Below, in pieces: positions 10,459 to 22,000 of a stretch of 64,000 nt of DNA. The position numbers and the translations under genes were made by a program. Positions within the stretch are counted from its first letter, which is position 1. Each line of letters starts with the position of its first letter. A model generated the notes under the pieces. That model ran no database searches, had not been told where the DNA came from, and saw only the letters and a program-made list of their open reading frames with translations. This DNA comes from Tenodera sinensis (taxonomy: Eukaryota; Arthropoda; Insecta; Mantodea; Mantidae), in NCBI GenBank assembly GCA_030765045.1, contig CM060974.1:54076339-54140338 (forward strand), in the 5' to 3' direction.

Positions 10459-12541
10459 ATTAAAGGAAGTTGGTGTTTCCAGTTATGCATCAGATTTGTT
10501 CTCCAATGAAGACCTAGCAAATGACATAAGTTTCAAAATAAGAAAGGATAGTCCTGAATTTAAAAGTGCCGGAACGTGTCAAAGTGTTAAAGGTAATGTT
10601 ACAGATAAATCTTCAATAAAACCAAGTGTTTCCTCAGAAACAACTGATGCGAAAATTATCAGTATGGCTTCCTATTTGAAACAAGGTAATTTGCTTCAGC
10701 AGAGCAACACAAGTCAACAAGGTATCAGTAAACTGAACTGCAAGTCAGTCTGGAGTAAGGAGTACAGAAAGATATACAAATGTGACATTTGTCAGAACAC
10801 TTTCAAATATTGGTTCCATTTAAAAAACCACAGATTGGTTCATGAGATTAAAGTAAACAAGTGTGATGTTTGTGAAAAAGGTTTTGATAATTTGCAAAAT
10901 TTGAGAAGACATAAATTGATTCACAGGGCCATAAAGCCACATAAATGTAACATTTGTAACAAGTCATTTAATCGATCGCAACATTTGAAAGGACACAAAT
11001 TGATCCATGAAGGCTTAAAGCCACATAAGTGTAACATTTGTAACAAGGCATTTTCTGATTTGTCAACTTTAAAAAGACATAAATTGATTCATGAGGATGT
11101 AAAACTACACAACTGTAACATTTGTAACAAGGATTTTAGTAATTTCAAATATTTCAAAACACATAAATTAATTCATGAGGGCTTAAACCCACACAAGTGT
11201 AACATTTGTAACAAGGCTTTTACTGATTTATCGAGTTTGAAAAGACATAAATTTATTCATGACAACATAAGGCCATACAAGTGTAACATTTGTAGCAAGG
11301 CTTTTACTCAGTCGTCATCTTTGAAAATTCACAAATTGATTCACGAGGGCATAAAACCACACAAATGTAATGTTTGCAACAAGGCTTTTACTCAGTTATC
11401 AGCTTTGAAAAAACACAAATTGATTCACGAGGGCATAAAACCACACAAATGTAACATTTGTACTAAGGCTTTTACTCAGTTGTCAGTTTTGAAAACTCAT
11501 AAATTGATTCATGATGCCATAAAACAATACAAGTGTGACATTTGTAGCAAGGCATTAACACGGTTGCAAGATATGAAAATGCACAAATTAATCCATGAGG
11601 GCATAAAACCTCATAAGTGTAATATTTGTAACAAGGCTTTCATTGATTTATCAGGTTTGAAAAAACACACTGTGATTCATAATAACATAAAACCACACAA
11701 ATGTAACATTTGTAACAAGGCTTTTACTCATTTGTCTACTTTAAGAAATCATAAATTAATTCATGAGGGCATAAAACCACACAAGTGTAACATTTGTAGC
11801 AAGGCTTTTACTGGATTTCAGCATTTGAAAGCACACAAATTGATTCACGAGGGCATAAAACCACATAACTGTAACATTTGTAACAAGGCTTTTACGCAGT
11901 TGCAACATTTGAAAGCACACAAATTGATTCACGAGGGCATCAGACCATACAAATGTAGCATTTGTGACAGAGCTTTTACTCGATTACAACACTTAAAACG
12001 ACACGAATTTATTCATGAGGGCATAAAACCATTCAAATGTGACTTTTGTAACAAAGCGTTTACTCATATGCAAAATTTGAAAGGTCACAAATTGATTCAC
12101 GAGGGCACAAAAGCACACCAGTGTGACGTTTGTGAGAAGGCTTTTACTCAATTGCAACATTTGAAAAGACACAAATTGATTCACGAGGGTGTAAAACCAT
12201 ACATATGTAACATTTGTAACAAGGCATTTAGTCGATTGCACCATTTACAAGGACACAAATCAATTCACGAGGGTATAAAACCACATAAGTGTAACATTTG
12301 TAACAAGACATTTACTCAGTTGCAACATTTAAAAATGCACAAATTGATTCATGAGGACGTAAAACCACACAAATGTGACTTTTGTAATAAGACTTTTACT
12401 CGATTGCAAACTTTGAAAAGACACAAATTTATTCATGAGGGCATAAAACCATACAAATGTGATTTTTGTAACAAGGGTTTTATTCGATTGCACCATTTGA
12501 AAGCACACAAATTCACTCATGAGAACAAAACATCACAGTAA
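10459..12541 (+). CDS. C2H2 zinc-finger protein, last exon, 21 fingers
   Basis: Likely a nuclear DNA-binding protein of the arthropod poly-zinc-finger class; target and role are unknown. The exon opens after an AG at 10457-10458. It begins with one base of a split codon, then LKEVGVSSYASDLFSNEDLA, and stays open for about 693 codons to TAA. No in-frame ATG starts the protein here (frame position 10496 is TTG), so the start codon lies in an upstream exon outside the recognised sequence. After a ~105-residue Ser/Lys-rich leader come 21 consecutive C-x2-C-x12-H-x3-H fingers from 10775 to about 12520, spaced 28 residues except the first (27). The usual TGEKP linker is replaced by HEGIKPHKC-type linkers. 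All fingers keep both Cys and both His. Finger 10 (KALTRLQDMK) has Leu in place of the usual Phe. Confidence 0.9.
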
Positions 12542-13104
12542 TTGTTTTTTTAATATAGTTGGCCTCAGTTGTGAAATGTGGTGACTCCATATTTGATTTA
12601 CTATGACAAAGCCTATAGAATGTTTGTTGCTTTTTCAACTGTTGAAGAAGTTAATTTATGAACACAAAAGATCTGTACATGTGTGAAAGTAGTATTAAGT
12701 TTATTTTAAAGAATTTGCACTTGTGAATACAGAAATGTATGTGTTGTATAATCTATTACTTTGCCAATTTCCACAATTATGTTTAACCTATGTTACTAAG
12801 GTATATCTTAAGACACTTTTTCAAACCCTCATTTGTATCCGTAGCTCTAATGTGACTCAGGATTTCTGAAACATGCAGTAACATAGTGTATGTTAGTGAA
12901 ACAGATGCAGTGATAATGTGCCTCATTTTAAACTTCATAATTCAGCTTTATTCTGAATGTTTAAAGAATTAAATAATTGCTACATGTGATTTGTGGAACA
13001 CATTTCACAAAACCTATCACACATACTCTCCTCCCTGCACATAATTTAAAAAATAGAATTTAGATTATATGTAAAACCTGAAGCTATTTACAGTGAAGCA
13101 GTAC
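12542..13104 (+). other. Probable 3' UTR and flank of the zinc-finger gene
   Basis: AT-rich non-coding sequence after the stop codon. ATTAAA at 12968-12973 is the best candidate polyadenylation signal; no AATAAA lies closer. The 3' tail of LINE B begins at about 13105. Confidence 0.45.
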
Positions 13105-13416
13105 AAATAAGTTGTTAGCTAATGCTGTATTTCTGACCATGAAGTCATTAATACTCTGGCTCTCCATTATTTTTCACTGATTTATGGGATCGTAGAAGTG
13201 ACCTGGTATATTTGAAGGTGGTCTTGGTCCATTTTCTTTTACAGATCACATAGGGGATAGTGGTGAAAAATATATCCAAATTCTGTTTAAATGTTTTGCC
13301 AGACAATCATGTGCCATAATCAACCTGAAGGTTGCAACTGTAGATTTCTGTGCACTGCTGGCACCCTTTTTTTGCAAGAAAATCAGCTTTGTCATTACCA
13401 TTCAGCCCACAGTGAG
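13105..13416 (-). pseudogene. LINE B, 3' part (RNase H C-terminus and tail)
   Basis: On the minus strand this holds the end of an RNase H-type frame (WIPAHCGLNGNDKADFLAKK) and a Cys/His segment. It ends at the AGCATTAGCTAACAAC tail. The same text recurs at 62085-62540 and in short form at 22918-22968. The frame stops at the insertion of LINE A and resumes at 17552, so both parts were once one element. Confidence 0.8.
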
Positions 13417-13436
13417 CTGGTATCCATTGTTGTTTT

Positions 13437-14441
13437 CTAGTGCCTTGCATCTGGCAATAAAGCCATTAGCATTCGTGCTTTCCAATACTTTTGAACTGTA
13501 GTTTCTTCTGATCTTAATGCTTCACAGGTCTTCAAGTGGTCTTCGTTCATTTCTGCTGGATCGTTATACAGGACACATATTGGTGAGGCTGAGATACCTA
13601 TTCTGTAGAGATGACTTGCTAAGCAGTCGTGATTTGTCAATAGTCGGAAGGCTGCAACCGCTGTTTTCCTTGATCTCTGGGGGATTATATCTGGGTTGGA
13701 AAGTAGTGTAATCCATTTTTTATCTTTGGCATTTGTTTCTATTTCTTGAATGTATGAATGAGAAAATTTTTTAATGATCAAGCGTTTTATTGAGGAATAT
13801 GAGAAATTGAATTTAGACGTTTGTTTTATTGTTGTGCCTTTCTTTGCAAGTGAGTCTGCAGCTTCGTTCCCCATGACTCCACAGTGTGCTGGAATCCATT
13901 GGAGATGAACAGTCTTATTAACTTTTTGGAGTTGTGTTAACATTTTGTAACATTCTCTAATTTTTGTTGACTTCTTTGTAGTATTTGAACATATTCCCTG
14001 AATTGCAGCTTTAGAATCTGAAAGAATTACTGCCTTGTTAAATTTATTTAAGGGAAGATTTAATAATTGTCGGAGAGCAATGTGTATAGCCTCTATTTCT
14101 CCATCATAATTTGTTGTGTCTCTGCCAACAGAATGATAAAAGGAAAAATGTGAACACGTAACTCCAGCTCCAGTAAGGTTTTCCTTGGAGGATCCATCAG
14201 TATATATGTGCAGCCATTCTTCTGTGGGATACCTAGTATTGATTGTTTCCAGAGCTAGAAGTTTTTGTATTTCTTTTGGTGTGTCTGATTTACTTATTTC
14301 CTCTATTAATTCCAAACTGAAGGTAGGTTGCAATAATTCCAATGGATTTTCTCTTATAAGTAGATTTTCTCTGGTGTTAGGAATGTTCAATTTGGATTTA
14401 ATCTGTGTTACCTTTTCTAGGAAACTACTATAATACTCCAT
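13437..14441 (-). pseudogene. LINE A RNase H domain
   Basis: The frame carries the four acidic RNase H positions: IYTDGSSKE, YDGEIEAIHIAL, AVILSDSKAA and GNEAADSLAKK, with WIPAHCG just before the last. It ends in a segment with CVLYND..EDHLKTC, a Cys/His cluster seen in the other LINE copies here. The domain would remove RNA from the cDNA hybrid. It lies in a different frame from the RT, which points to a one-base indel near 14440. The separate ATG of this frame is probably not a real start. Confidence 0.85.
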
Positions 14442-15965
14442 TTAGAGTTTGGCAGTCGTAACATTTTCTCGTGTTGGAGCAATGCTTGTTCTTCTATTTT
14501 TGTTGTTATTGATGGGGTCCATGTTAAGGCAAGCATGGCATCAATAGGTGTGGATTTAACTGCTCCAGTGATTAGGCGAAGAGCCTGATTTTGTATTTGT
14601 TCAAGTTTATTGATGTTAGCATTTGCTGCTGTTATTAAAGCTTCAGAACAGTACAAGAGGTTTGGTTTAACATACATTTTGTATGTTGTGTTAAGGACTC
14701 TCCTTGAGCAGCCCCATTTAGCACCAGCTAACCTTTTCAGGATTTGCAGTTTCTTTTCAACTTTTTCTGAGATGTTTGTTATATGTTTTTTCCAACTTAG
14801 CTTTCTGTCGAAAGTGATGCCTAAGTATTTGGTATCATCAACTGCTTTGAGTGGTTTACCATTATAATTTATGTTAATATTAACTGGTTTGTATTTTAGT
14901 GTAAATAAGTCATAATTTGTATTTTCCACATTGATAGCCATGAGGTTTTTGGAACTCCATTCATGTACTTTGTTTAGGGCTGTTTCTATTCTGTCTTTAA
15001 TTAATTCAGGTTTTTTTGGAGAGCCTGAAGTCCAAATGACTACATCGTCAGCAAATAAAGCAATTTTGGTTTCTAAAGTTTTTATTACTGATGAAAGGGC
15101 ATTTATATATATGTTAAAGAGTGTTGTGCTCAGAACAGCACCTTGTGGAAGTCCTCGGTGTGTTTGTTTATATTTGGAAATGTATGTATTATATTTTATG
15201 GCACAAAATCTTTGTGAAATAAACTGAGTTATCCATTTAAGCATGTTACTTTTCACACCTATTGATTGCAACTTCTCAATTAATTTGTTTCTCCAGACTG
15301 AGTCATATGCTGATTTAAAATCAATGAATACTGCTAAGGTATCCTCCTTTCTATTGAAAGCTTCCTTGATGTCTTGGCTTAGTAGGAGTACATTTTCACT
15401 TGTACTATGATTCTGTCTGAAGTCGGTCTGTGAACTATTAATTAAGTTGTAATATTCTAGGAACCAGTTAAGTCTAGATGCCACCATTCATTCCATCACT
15501 TTTGCAATAACACTGGTCAAAGATATTGGTCTGAAACTATTAATATTGTTTGAAGGTTTGTTTTTCTTTAAAATCGGGATGATAATCGCTTTTTTCCAGT
15601 CGGAAGGTACAGTCATTCTCCAACACGTGTTATACAGTTTAAGTAGGATTTCTTTTCCTTTCCTGCCAAGGTGTTTAATAAACTCTGGGTGGATCTTGTC
15701 AGGTCCTGGAGATTTTTTGTTCTGTAATTGTTCTATTGCTAAATCCAGTTCTGTTTCGTTAAAATCCTGAATAAAAATATCATTTCGTATACCTTTTGGC
15801 TTATTAGTTTCTCTGATAGTTTTTTGGATAGCTTTATCTTGTTTTTTATACGCTTGGGGTATTCTTTGTGACTGAGCACAAAACTTGTTAAGGGATTCTG
15901 CTATTTCCCTATCTGTAGTTAAGCTTTTGTTAGTATGTTTTAATGGTTCAGTTGTATTTTTTGAT
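14417..15965 (-). pseudogene. LINE A reverse transcriptase domain
   Basis: Between 15965 and 14417 the minus strand reads KSPGPDKIHPEFIKHLG, FRPISLTSVIAKVME, a TGA near 15489, then AVFIDFKSAYDSVW, RGLPQGAVLSTTLFNIYI and ALFADDVVIW with the catalytic FADD pair. A thumb-like region follows, with TKYLGITFDRKLSWKKHI. It would prime cDNA synthesis at nicked target DNA. The premature TGA falls where WM would be expected, a single G-to-A type change. Confidence 0.9.
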
Positions 15966-17181
15966 AATTTTTTTTATTAAGGAATTTGTATATTTTATTT
16001 CCATCTTTCCTATAGTCCATATGTTCTACAAAATTTGTGAAACTAGCCCTCTTTGCTGTAATTAATTCTTTCTTAAAAATGACTGCTTTTCTTCTCCAGT
16101 TTTGTACATCTTCTGGACACTTGGTTCTTTCGGCTTTGACTCTTGCTATATTTCTTTCGTGTTTTAACTTAGATAAAGATGGAGACCAAAAGTAGCTATA
16201 TTTCTTTAACTTTCCTTTGGGGATATGTGTTTTGGCTGCTGACAATAATATTTCACAAATTTTTTTATTCATTTCATCTGTTGATTTGAACTCTGATTCT
16301 AACAGTATATTACACTTCCCTTCTATCTCAGTTTGGAAACTGGACCAATCTGCTTTTTTAAAATTCCAAGAAGTTTTAATTTTTGGTTTGTTACTTTTAT
16401 TTATTAGACCTCTTATGGAGTTTATGGTGATTCTGTGGCCTGAACCTGGGTCTTCTATTATTTCTCTTTTTGTATTGTCAATTATGTCAGATGACACCAT
16501 CAGAAGATCAGGATTTGTACCTGAACCATTATAATGAAGGTAGGTGGGTGGATCATTTGGATTAAATATTAATTCCACTGTTGGTGAGTTTAATAGATCT
16601 TCTATGACTCTTCCTGCTGAATTTATATCTCTGTAGCCCCACCTGGGGGAGTGTGCATTAAAATCACCTATTAAAATACTTTTGGGTTCTATGGGAATAG
16701 AATTTAGATCTAGTGTATTGTCTGGAGGATTGTAGATACTGTAAATTCTATAGTGGTAGTTATTTTTCCATACTTCGATTTTAACTATTTCTGATTTATC
16801 TTGTTCTTCCATTGTTTTTTGGATTTGGATAGTAGCTTTCATATTTCTTTTAATTCCTGTAAGAATACCACTTGCTATTTCACGAGCCTTTGGAAGTATA
16901 TGTGTAGTGTACTGATCCATTTCAAAGTATATTTCCTGTTCTTCTGATATATTGGCTTCTTGTACTGTGAAGACATCTATATTTTGGTGTTTTAATATTT
17001 TCATTAGCTCTTGTTTTTTAGGCTGGGACATGCCTCCTGCATTCCATTGTAGAATTCTTAAAGTATTGGAATTGTGATGAAATTTGCCTAAAGATGTCCC
17101 CACCCGGAGATCCGATTGGGGGACAGTTTTAACTTCGGAATGTTTATCTTTAGGACTCATATTCATGTATGTGGCTTTCAT
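15940..17181 (-). pseudogene. LINE A APE-type endonuclease domain
   Basis: The frame opens at an ATG (17181) and reads LRILQWNAGGMSQPKKQEL, DVFTVQEANIS, YSIYNPPDN, ILIGDFNAHSPRWG and DPGSGHRITINS. These match the blocks of the apurinic-like endonuclease of non-LTR elements. The last block has SGH where SDH is usual, so activity may be reduced. The frame slips near 15960 in a run of T and continues into the RT. It nicks target DNA in the family. Confidence 0.88.
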
Positions 17182-17551
17182 GTAACTGTTTTCTTAACGG
17201 GCACCAGTTTTACAATGTGGCAGTTACATCACCCGACTTAAACCCCAATTTTGCAAGGGGGACCACACCTATTGTTGGTCAACGGGTCCATCGGACCTAG
17301 CCGGGAGGACTAAGTAAGTGGTATTTAGATCCACCGACCTTCCCCTCATGTGCCTCTGAGGGACGCTGTTGTGCTGTGATAGGCCAGCACATATGTAAAT
17401 GACATTTCCTCCATTTTAGATGAAACAGTTATACCGCTGTGATTTGGTCCCCAGAGCCTCATCTGTTAAAAGCAGGGTGCACCACGGGCAGGATGAGGAT
17501 GGGAATTGGGTAGGAGAGGCTGTAGGAGGCGCATCATTACCCCTTACTACC

Positions 17552-18383
17552 CTGGTATCCATTGTAAGACTAGGTGTTTTGGAAGTGTTGTTAGATGGGT
17601 AATCTATAATAGTTTGGTTTTTTGGTAACAACTTGGAAGTAATTGCTATAATTGCCGCCCTGGAATCTGAGAGAATAACTGCTTGATGAAAATGTGGAAT
17701 TCTATGCAAAAGATTTTGTAGGGCCATTCGAATTGCTTCATTTTCTCCATCAAAGTTTGTAGTTCCATAACTTAAATATTTATAATAGGAAAAGAGGTGA
17801 CAAGTGACTCCAGCCCCTGCTCCATCTCAGTTTGATATCAGTGATCCATCGGTATAAAAGTGGAGCCATTCATGTTCCGGAAATCTAGTATGGATTGTCT
17901 CTAATGCCAATAATTTTAGAGCACTAGTTGGAGTATCACTTTTCTTAACTTCTTCTGCCAGGTGTAAATAATGTGTAATGTTGTGTCAGTTTGACTTTAG
18001 ATATGAAGTTTTCCTTTTAATTAGGAAGGTATACATTCTTCTTGATGTCTTGAATTTTAGAAAGAAAGCTCTCCTGAGTCTTTAGTGTATGTGTAAAATT
18101 TCTCTTGTTCCATGTATTGAATGGGAGTCTCATCAACTTTTCATGTTGAATTAGAGCTGCTTTTTCTATTTCATATTCAATGGGTTATTGGTTGATTAGT
18201 ATTTCCATAGCTGGCATTGGTGTGATTTTGATAGCACCTGTAATTAGTCTCAGGCTTTGGCTTTGAAAGATTAGATTTTTTTTTCTTCTTCTTCTTTTTG
18301 GCATTTGCCTTTGCTGTTATAAGAACTTCGCTGCAGTAAGTAAATAATGGATTTGTATATACATTGTATGATATAATCTCGTT
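17552..18383 (-). pseudogene. LINE B, 5' part (RT end and RNase H N-terminus)
   Basis: On the minus strand it reads QSLRLITGAIKITPMPAM, EHEWLHFYTDGSL, TTNFDGENEAIRMALQNLL and QAVILSDSRAAIIAI. It then breaks at 17565, exactly where LINE A is inserted. The continuation lies at 13416-13105. A stop follows TDGSLISN, and the 5' two thirds of the element are missing. The left boundary meets the Tigger-like relic. Confidence 0.8.
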
Positions 18384-18439
18384 ACTGCAAACTCACTTAA
18401 GACTAACTTGAAAATAATGGCCCTAACAGGAATGCATGT

Positions 18440-19480
18440 TGCATTATGGAAAGTTTTATCAGTTAACATGAATTTTGGTTAAGGCAAATTATTATTATGA
18501 ACTATTTCCAGTCCCTGGCATAATTCAATTCCACTGTAACACAAACTTTCCATATTACAGTATTTTTAAGTGCTAATTTTTTGCCAGAATAAATTTAAGA
18601 AATGTTAACTACAGGACCAACTACCCATTGTTGACTCGTTTCTAATGTATTTTAGGTTGGCAGCTGCAACCATCAACTCAAATGTTAGTGTGTACTGTAA
18701 GTTTAAATAAATTCAATAATGTATGCATTAACATTTGACACCAGGTGTTCTTTTAGGCAGAATACTGAATAAAATTCTACAGGTGAATTGCTTGTGAAAG
18801 ATGGCAAAGAGGAAACCAACAACTTTAAATGTAGTGGTAAAGCTTAAGATTGTAGATGAGGTGGACCATGGTACAAAGAAAACAGCAATTGCAGAGCAGT
18901 TTGGAATTCCCAATACTTTATGTATGATAATTAAGAATCAAGAAAAAATCATTAATACTGCTGCCTCAGGTTCTGGAAACAAATCTAAATGACTTTGTAG
19001 CACCTAGTATGAAGACATTGAGAAGTTACTGCTAGAATGGTTCGGTCATATGCATGCATCTAACATATCTTTGAGTGGCCCAATGATTCAGTCAAAAATA
19101 GATCACATTTCCAACAATATAGGCATCGAAGACTTCAGTTGTTTTACTGGTTGGCTGTATCAGTTTCAAACATCCAATGTCACGCTGGGTTTACAGATGC
19201 TATAGTTAAGGTTGGTTGTGAAATTACAAGATATTTTCATTCCAATGAACATCAGTGAACCATGTTCAAATGTTTTTCCAAGAAAATGGAATTTGTGAGT
19301 ACTTGCACTTTAACGGCCAGTTTATAGTGTTATAAGTCTACAGTAAAGTGATACTGTAGTGTATGACACATTACTGTACTACTGTACATGTATACATATT
19401 AAAATCTGTGTTTTCCACTTAACACAAACTTTATTTTATGGTCTTTTTGAATTCATGTTAACAGGGTTATACTGTATTAT
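18440..19480 (+). pseudogene. Tigger/pogo-type transposase relic
   Basis: An open stretch at 18801-18992 reads LNVVVKLKIVDEVDHGTKK and TAIAEQFGIPN, a CENP-B/pogo N-terminal helix-turn-helix. After a stop, another frame (19012-19205) reads EKLLLEWFGHMHASNISLSG, SKIDHISNNIGIEDFS and FTGWLYQF, the second HTH of the same family. The DDE domain is absent. GTTAACATGAATT near 18465 is repeated in inverse orientation near 19450 beside ATAACCCT text, perhaps remnant terminal inverted repeats. The short open frame could look like a gene but is more likely a transposon fossil. Confidence 0.7.
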
Positions 19481-19577
19481 ATTGTAAACTAGGATTTACA
19501 TTAATTTAATAAAAAACTGAAACTATTAATAGTAGAAATCAACTAATATAACAAATCAAATTTCATAAAATTTGTCG

Positions 19578-19920
19578 TTAAATAAAAATTATTATCTGGG
19601 CTTGTGGACTGTTGTGTAGTGGAAAATCTTCCAAATGTTATGTCTGAAGCTCTGTCAAACTTCCTCAGTAGCATGGCTGTAATACTCTGCTAGTCTCAGT
19701 GATGACTGATTCGGAGCCTTTTCGTTTCATGGCCTTTATACACTTAGCATGGGTGGGCAGAGCTAGCACCCGTGAAACCAAAAGGCTCTGTATCAATTGT
19801 CACCGAGATTAGGAGAGTATTACAGTCACACCACTGAGGATGTTTGGCGCAGTCTCAGATGAAACGTCTGGAAGGAGATTTTTCTTTAGACAACACACAA
19901 ATAATCATTTTCTATTTAAT
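19578..19920. mobile_element. Foldback (MITE-like) element
   Basis: Two arms of ~160 nt pair across a ~45-nt loop near 19735-19780. Matched inner blocks include GCTGTAATACTCT with AGAGTATTACAGT, and GAGCCTTTTCGTTTCA with TGAAACCAAAAGGCTC. The outer blocks pair TTGTGTAGTGGAAAATCTTC with its diverged complement near 19880-19905. No coding capacity. Confidence 0.75.
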
Positions 19921-20034
19921 ATAACAAATGTTTAGAGACTAGACTTCACTTATTAAATCTTCCATACAGGGAGGGTAATTGGTTGAAGAAAGAGAGCTCA
20001 TAGAATTTAACATTTTAAACATTTTCCCCACAAG

Positions 20035-20455
20035 GAACAATGCTCATAGTAAAAAGCAATGTCCCAGGTTCGATTCCGGCAGGGGGCTAGGATGATTATT
20101 CCTCATGCTTCCCTAAATTTGGAATATAATGGTGGCGCCGCGGCTGAGTGGTTAGACTGCTCACCTACCACATAGGCGGGACCTGCATGTGGTATTCATG
20201 GTGCACAAAGCAGCATCTGGGAGGGTTTTCTCTGGGTTCTCCGGTTTCCCCCACCATTCGTTCCACCAATTGCTCCATTATCACCCAATCATCCATTTCG
20301 CCTGCATTTCATATCATCTTCCTCGCTATCATACCTGGTGCTTGGTTGACCACCCGCTTCCAGCCAGAGGTTCCTCTGCTCCTCGACAGGCATCTGACGC
20401 TAGGCACTGGCCTGTAAGTCCTACTTAAGGGGATGGTAATCAAGGAAAGAAGAAG
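20035..20455 (+). mobile_element. Possible tRNA-derived SINE fragments
   Basis: Two tRNA-like signals lie close together. CCAGGTTCGATTCC at about 20067 is a B box. GCGGCTGAGTGGTTAGACTG at 20139 is an A box with no clear B box after it. The following text is CT-rich and ends in GGAAAGAAGAAG. The boundaries and the link between the two parts are unclear. Confidence 0.4.
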
Positions 20456-20619
20456 ATAAGCCGTTTAGCTGTACCGGATGTTAAAAAATTCAGTGCTAAT
20501 GGGGATGGCAAAGGAGAAAAACAAATATGTGTTGTTAAATAACAATGTATTGATAACCATATTGCATGAGCACTGAGTATGCTTAAGTAATACAGAAGTG
20601 GAGCAGATAAAATTTATGT

Positions 20620-22000
20620 CTAATATTGTTACGCCAAATGTTAAGAGATGTGGTATGTTGTGATGTCGTGGTCTTTGACACTGGAGGTAGCACTAGTGCC
20701 TGCATGACAGTTGTAGTGTCAATGCTACACTGGAACATGAGCTCTGTTTATGGTGCAGCAGAAGGCAGTATTCTAAGAGCTCAGCAAATGTACCATGAAC
20801 ATTTCCCTGCCCTGTGATAACTTGCACATTTATTGCAATCTATGATATACTGGCACATCGATGGTAAGCAGGGCTAATGTGGGCAGACATGTATGGTGTG
20901 TACATCTAACATTGAGGAAGAACTGCAGTTACACTTTGAAAACAGTCCAGAGACAGGTACATGAGTAATTGCTGCCCTGCTCTGTATCCACCATAGTATG
21001 AAACGTGTTGCATGAGGAGTTGCTTCATCCTTATTCTATGAAAGTACAGGAACCACATGACTATCCACCTCTAGTATGTATACTGGCTTGTGCAGCAGAC
21101 TGATGAACATTCTAAACCTGTTATGTTTCAGTTTACTCAGGAAGGCATTTACAATAGTCACATTCTGCATGTATGGTTGTTTGAAAACCCATAAATTAAA
21201 TTTGTGTGAGGTCGCCAGACACATTTTGCAGTAAACATGTGGACCAGTATCATAATACTGGTACTTACTTGAACCTTACATGTTGCCTGCTCAACCTGTA
21301 ACCATTTTACAAAATGTTCTTGCCATTATTGAAGAAGATACCCCTAGTTATTGGTCGTCTCCTTAGCGCTGGTACTTGTCAAGCAGGGTCGGGTTCGATT
21401 CCCAGTACCGACATGGAGAATTTCCCACACTGGGAGACTTAGTCTCAGGTGTACTCAGTCTTGTTAGGTCCCTGAGGAGCCACTCAAGGATTCACTCAAT
21501 TGAAAAGTAACAGCCCTGGTAGAGAACACTGCATAAGCAGCCAGGAGGGACAGGACTGCCAACAACATCCTGCCTCCAATACTGCACCCTACCCATGACG
21601 CCCGTGGTAGACAGAAATCGGGGACACAGCGGTCAGGTGGTAGGCCTTGGCCAAGATAGGTTCTGCCACTGGGTCACATTTTACCCCAATTATCAGGAGG
21701 ATGTGGTTTCAGCATGAGGCCCCAGCACACATTGCAGAACCAGTCCGAGCAATAATAACCAGTACTTTCAGCAACCACTAGATCAGCCAGGGAGGACCTG
21801 TAAATTGGTGTGCAAGATTCCCAAACCTCACCCCTTTAAACTTCTTTTTCTGGGGCAACATGAAGGCCACGGTGTATCCTACCCTGTTGACTAGGAGGCG
21901 GAATTGGTTGCAAGAATTCTTGCAGTGGCCACACAAATACAGAGCACTCCACACATTTTTCAGTGAATGCAAGACTTCCTGCTACATTGGTACCAGCTCT
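20620..22000 (+). pseudogene. Mariner-like transposase, split by a SINE
   Basis: Pieces appear in transposase order across several frames. An N-terminal HTH-like block reads SSVYGAAEGSILRAQQMYHE. Then come LHPYSMKVQEPHDYPPLVC, FTQEGIYNSHILHVW and LAIIEEDTP. The SINE-G insertion (21352-21681) follows, then MWFQHEAPAHIAEPVRAII, and FPNLTPLNFFFWGNMKATVY. Family members carry D where this copy has Q (FTQEG), E (QHEAP) and N (FPNL, PLNF), so the catalytic triad is gone. No terminal inverted repeats were located. Confidence 0.75.
21352..21681 (+). mobile_element. SINE-G inserted in the mariner relic
   Basis: Contains GGGTTCGATTCCCAGTACC (B box) near its left end, then a ~300-nt body shared in part with 8990-9135. 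It is flanked by TACCCCTAGTTAT (21339-21351) and TACCCCAATTAT (21682-21693), a slightly decayed target duplication. The split transposase frame rejoins across it. Confidence 0.75.

Larger units (their letters stand above)
13431..17551 (-). mobile_element. LINE A, near-complete 4.1-kb non-LTR retrotransposon
   Basis: Runs on the minus strand from a ~370-bp 5' leader (17551-17182) through endonuclease, reverse transcriptase and RNase H to a tail of CTAGAAAACAACAA. It is flanked by the 14-bp direct repeat CTGGTATCCATTGT (13417-13430 and 17552-17565), a target-site duplication that fixes both ends. The coding part (17181-13437, about 1,245 codons) is broken only by one TGA near 15489 and frameshifts near 15960 and 14440. 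It is therefore young and close to a working sequence. No separate gag-like ORF1 is present. An EN-RT-RNase H single-ORF plan fits the I/Ingi group; the exact clade needs a tree. Confidence 0.9.

Noticed and set aside
11993..12520. Minus-strand frames under the zinc-finger exon
   Set aside because: They have the 84-bp period of the fingers and are shadows of the sense frame.
18801..18992. A stand-alone CENP-B-like host gene
   Set aside because: The frame stops after the first HTH and the second HTH continues in another frame, with no intron signals. A Tigger/pogo fossil explains it better.
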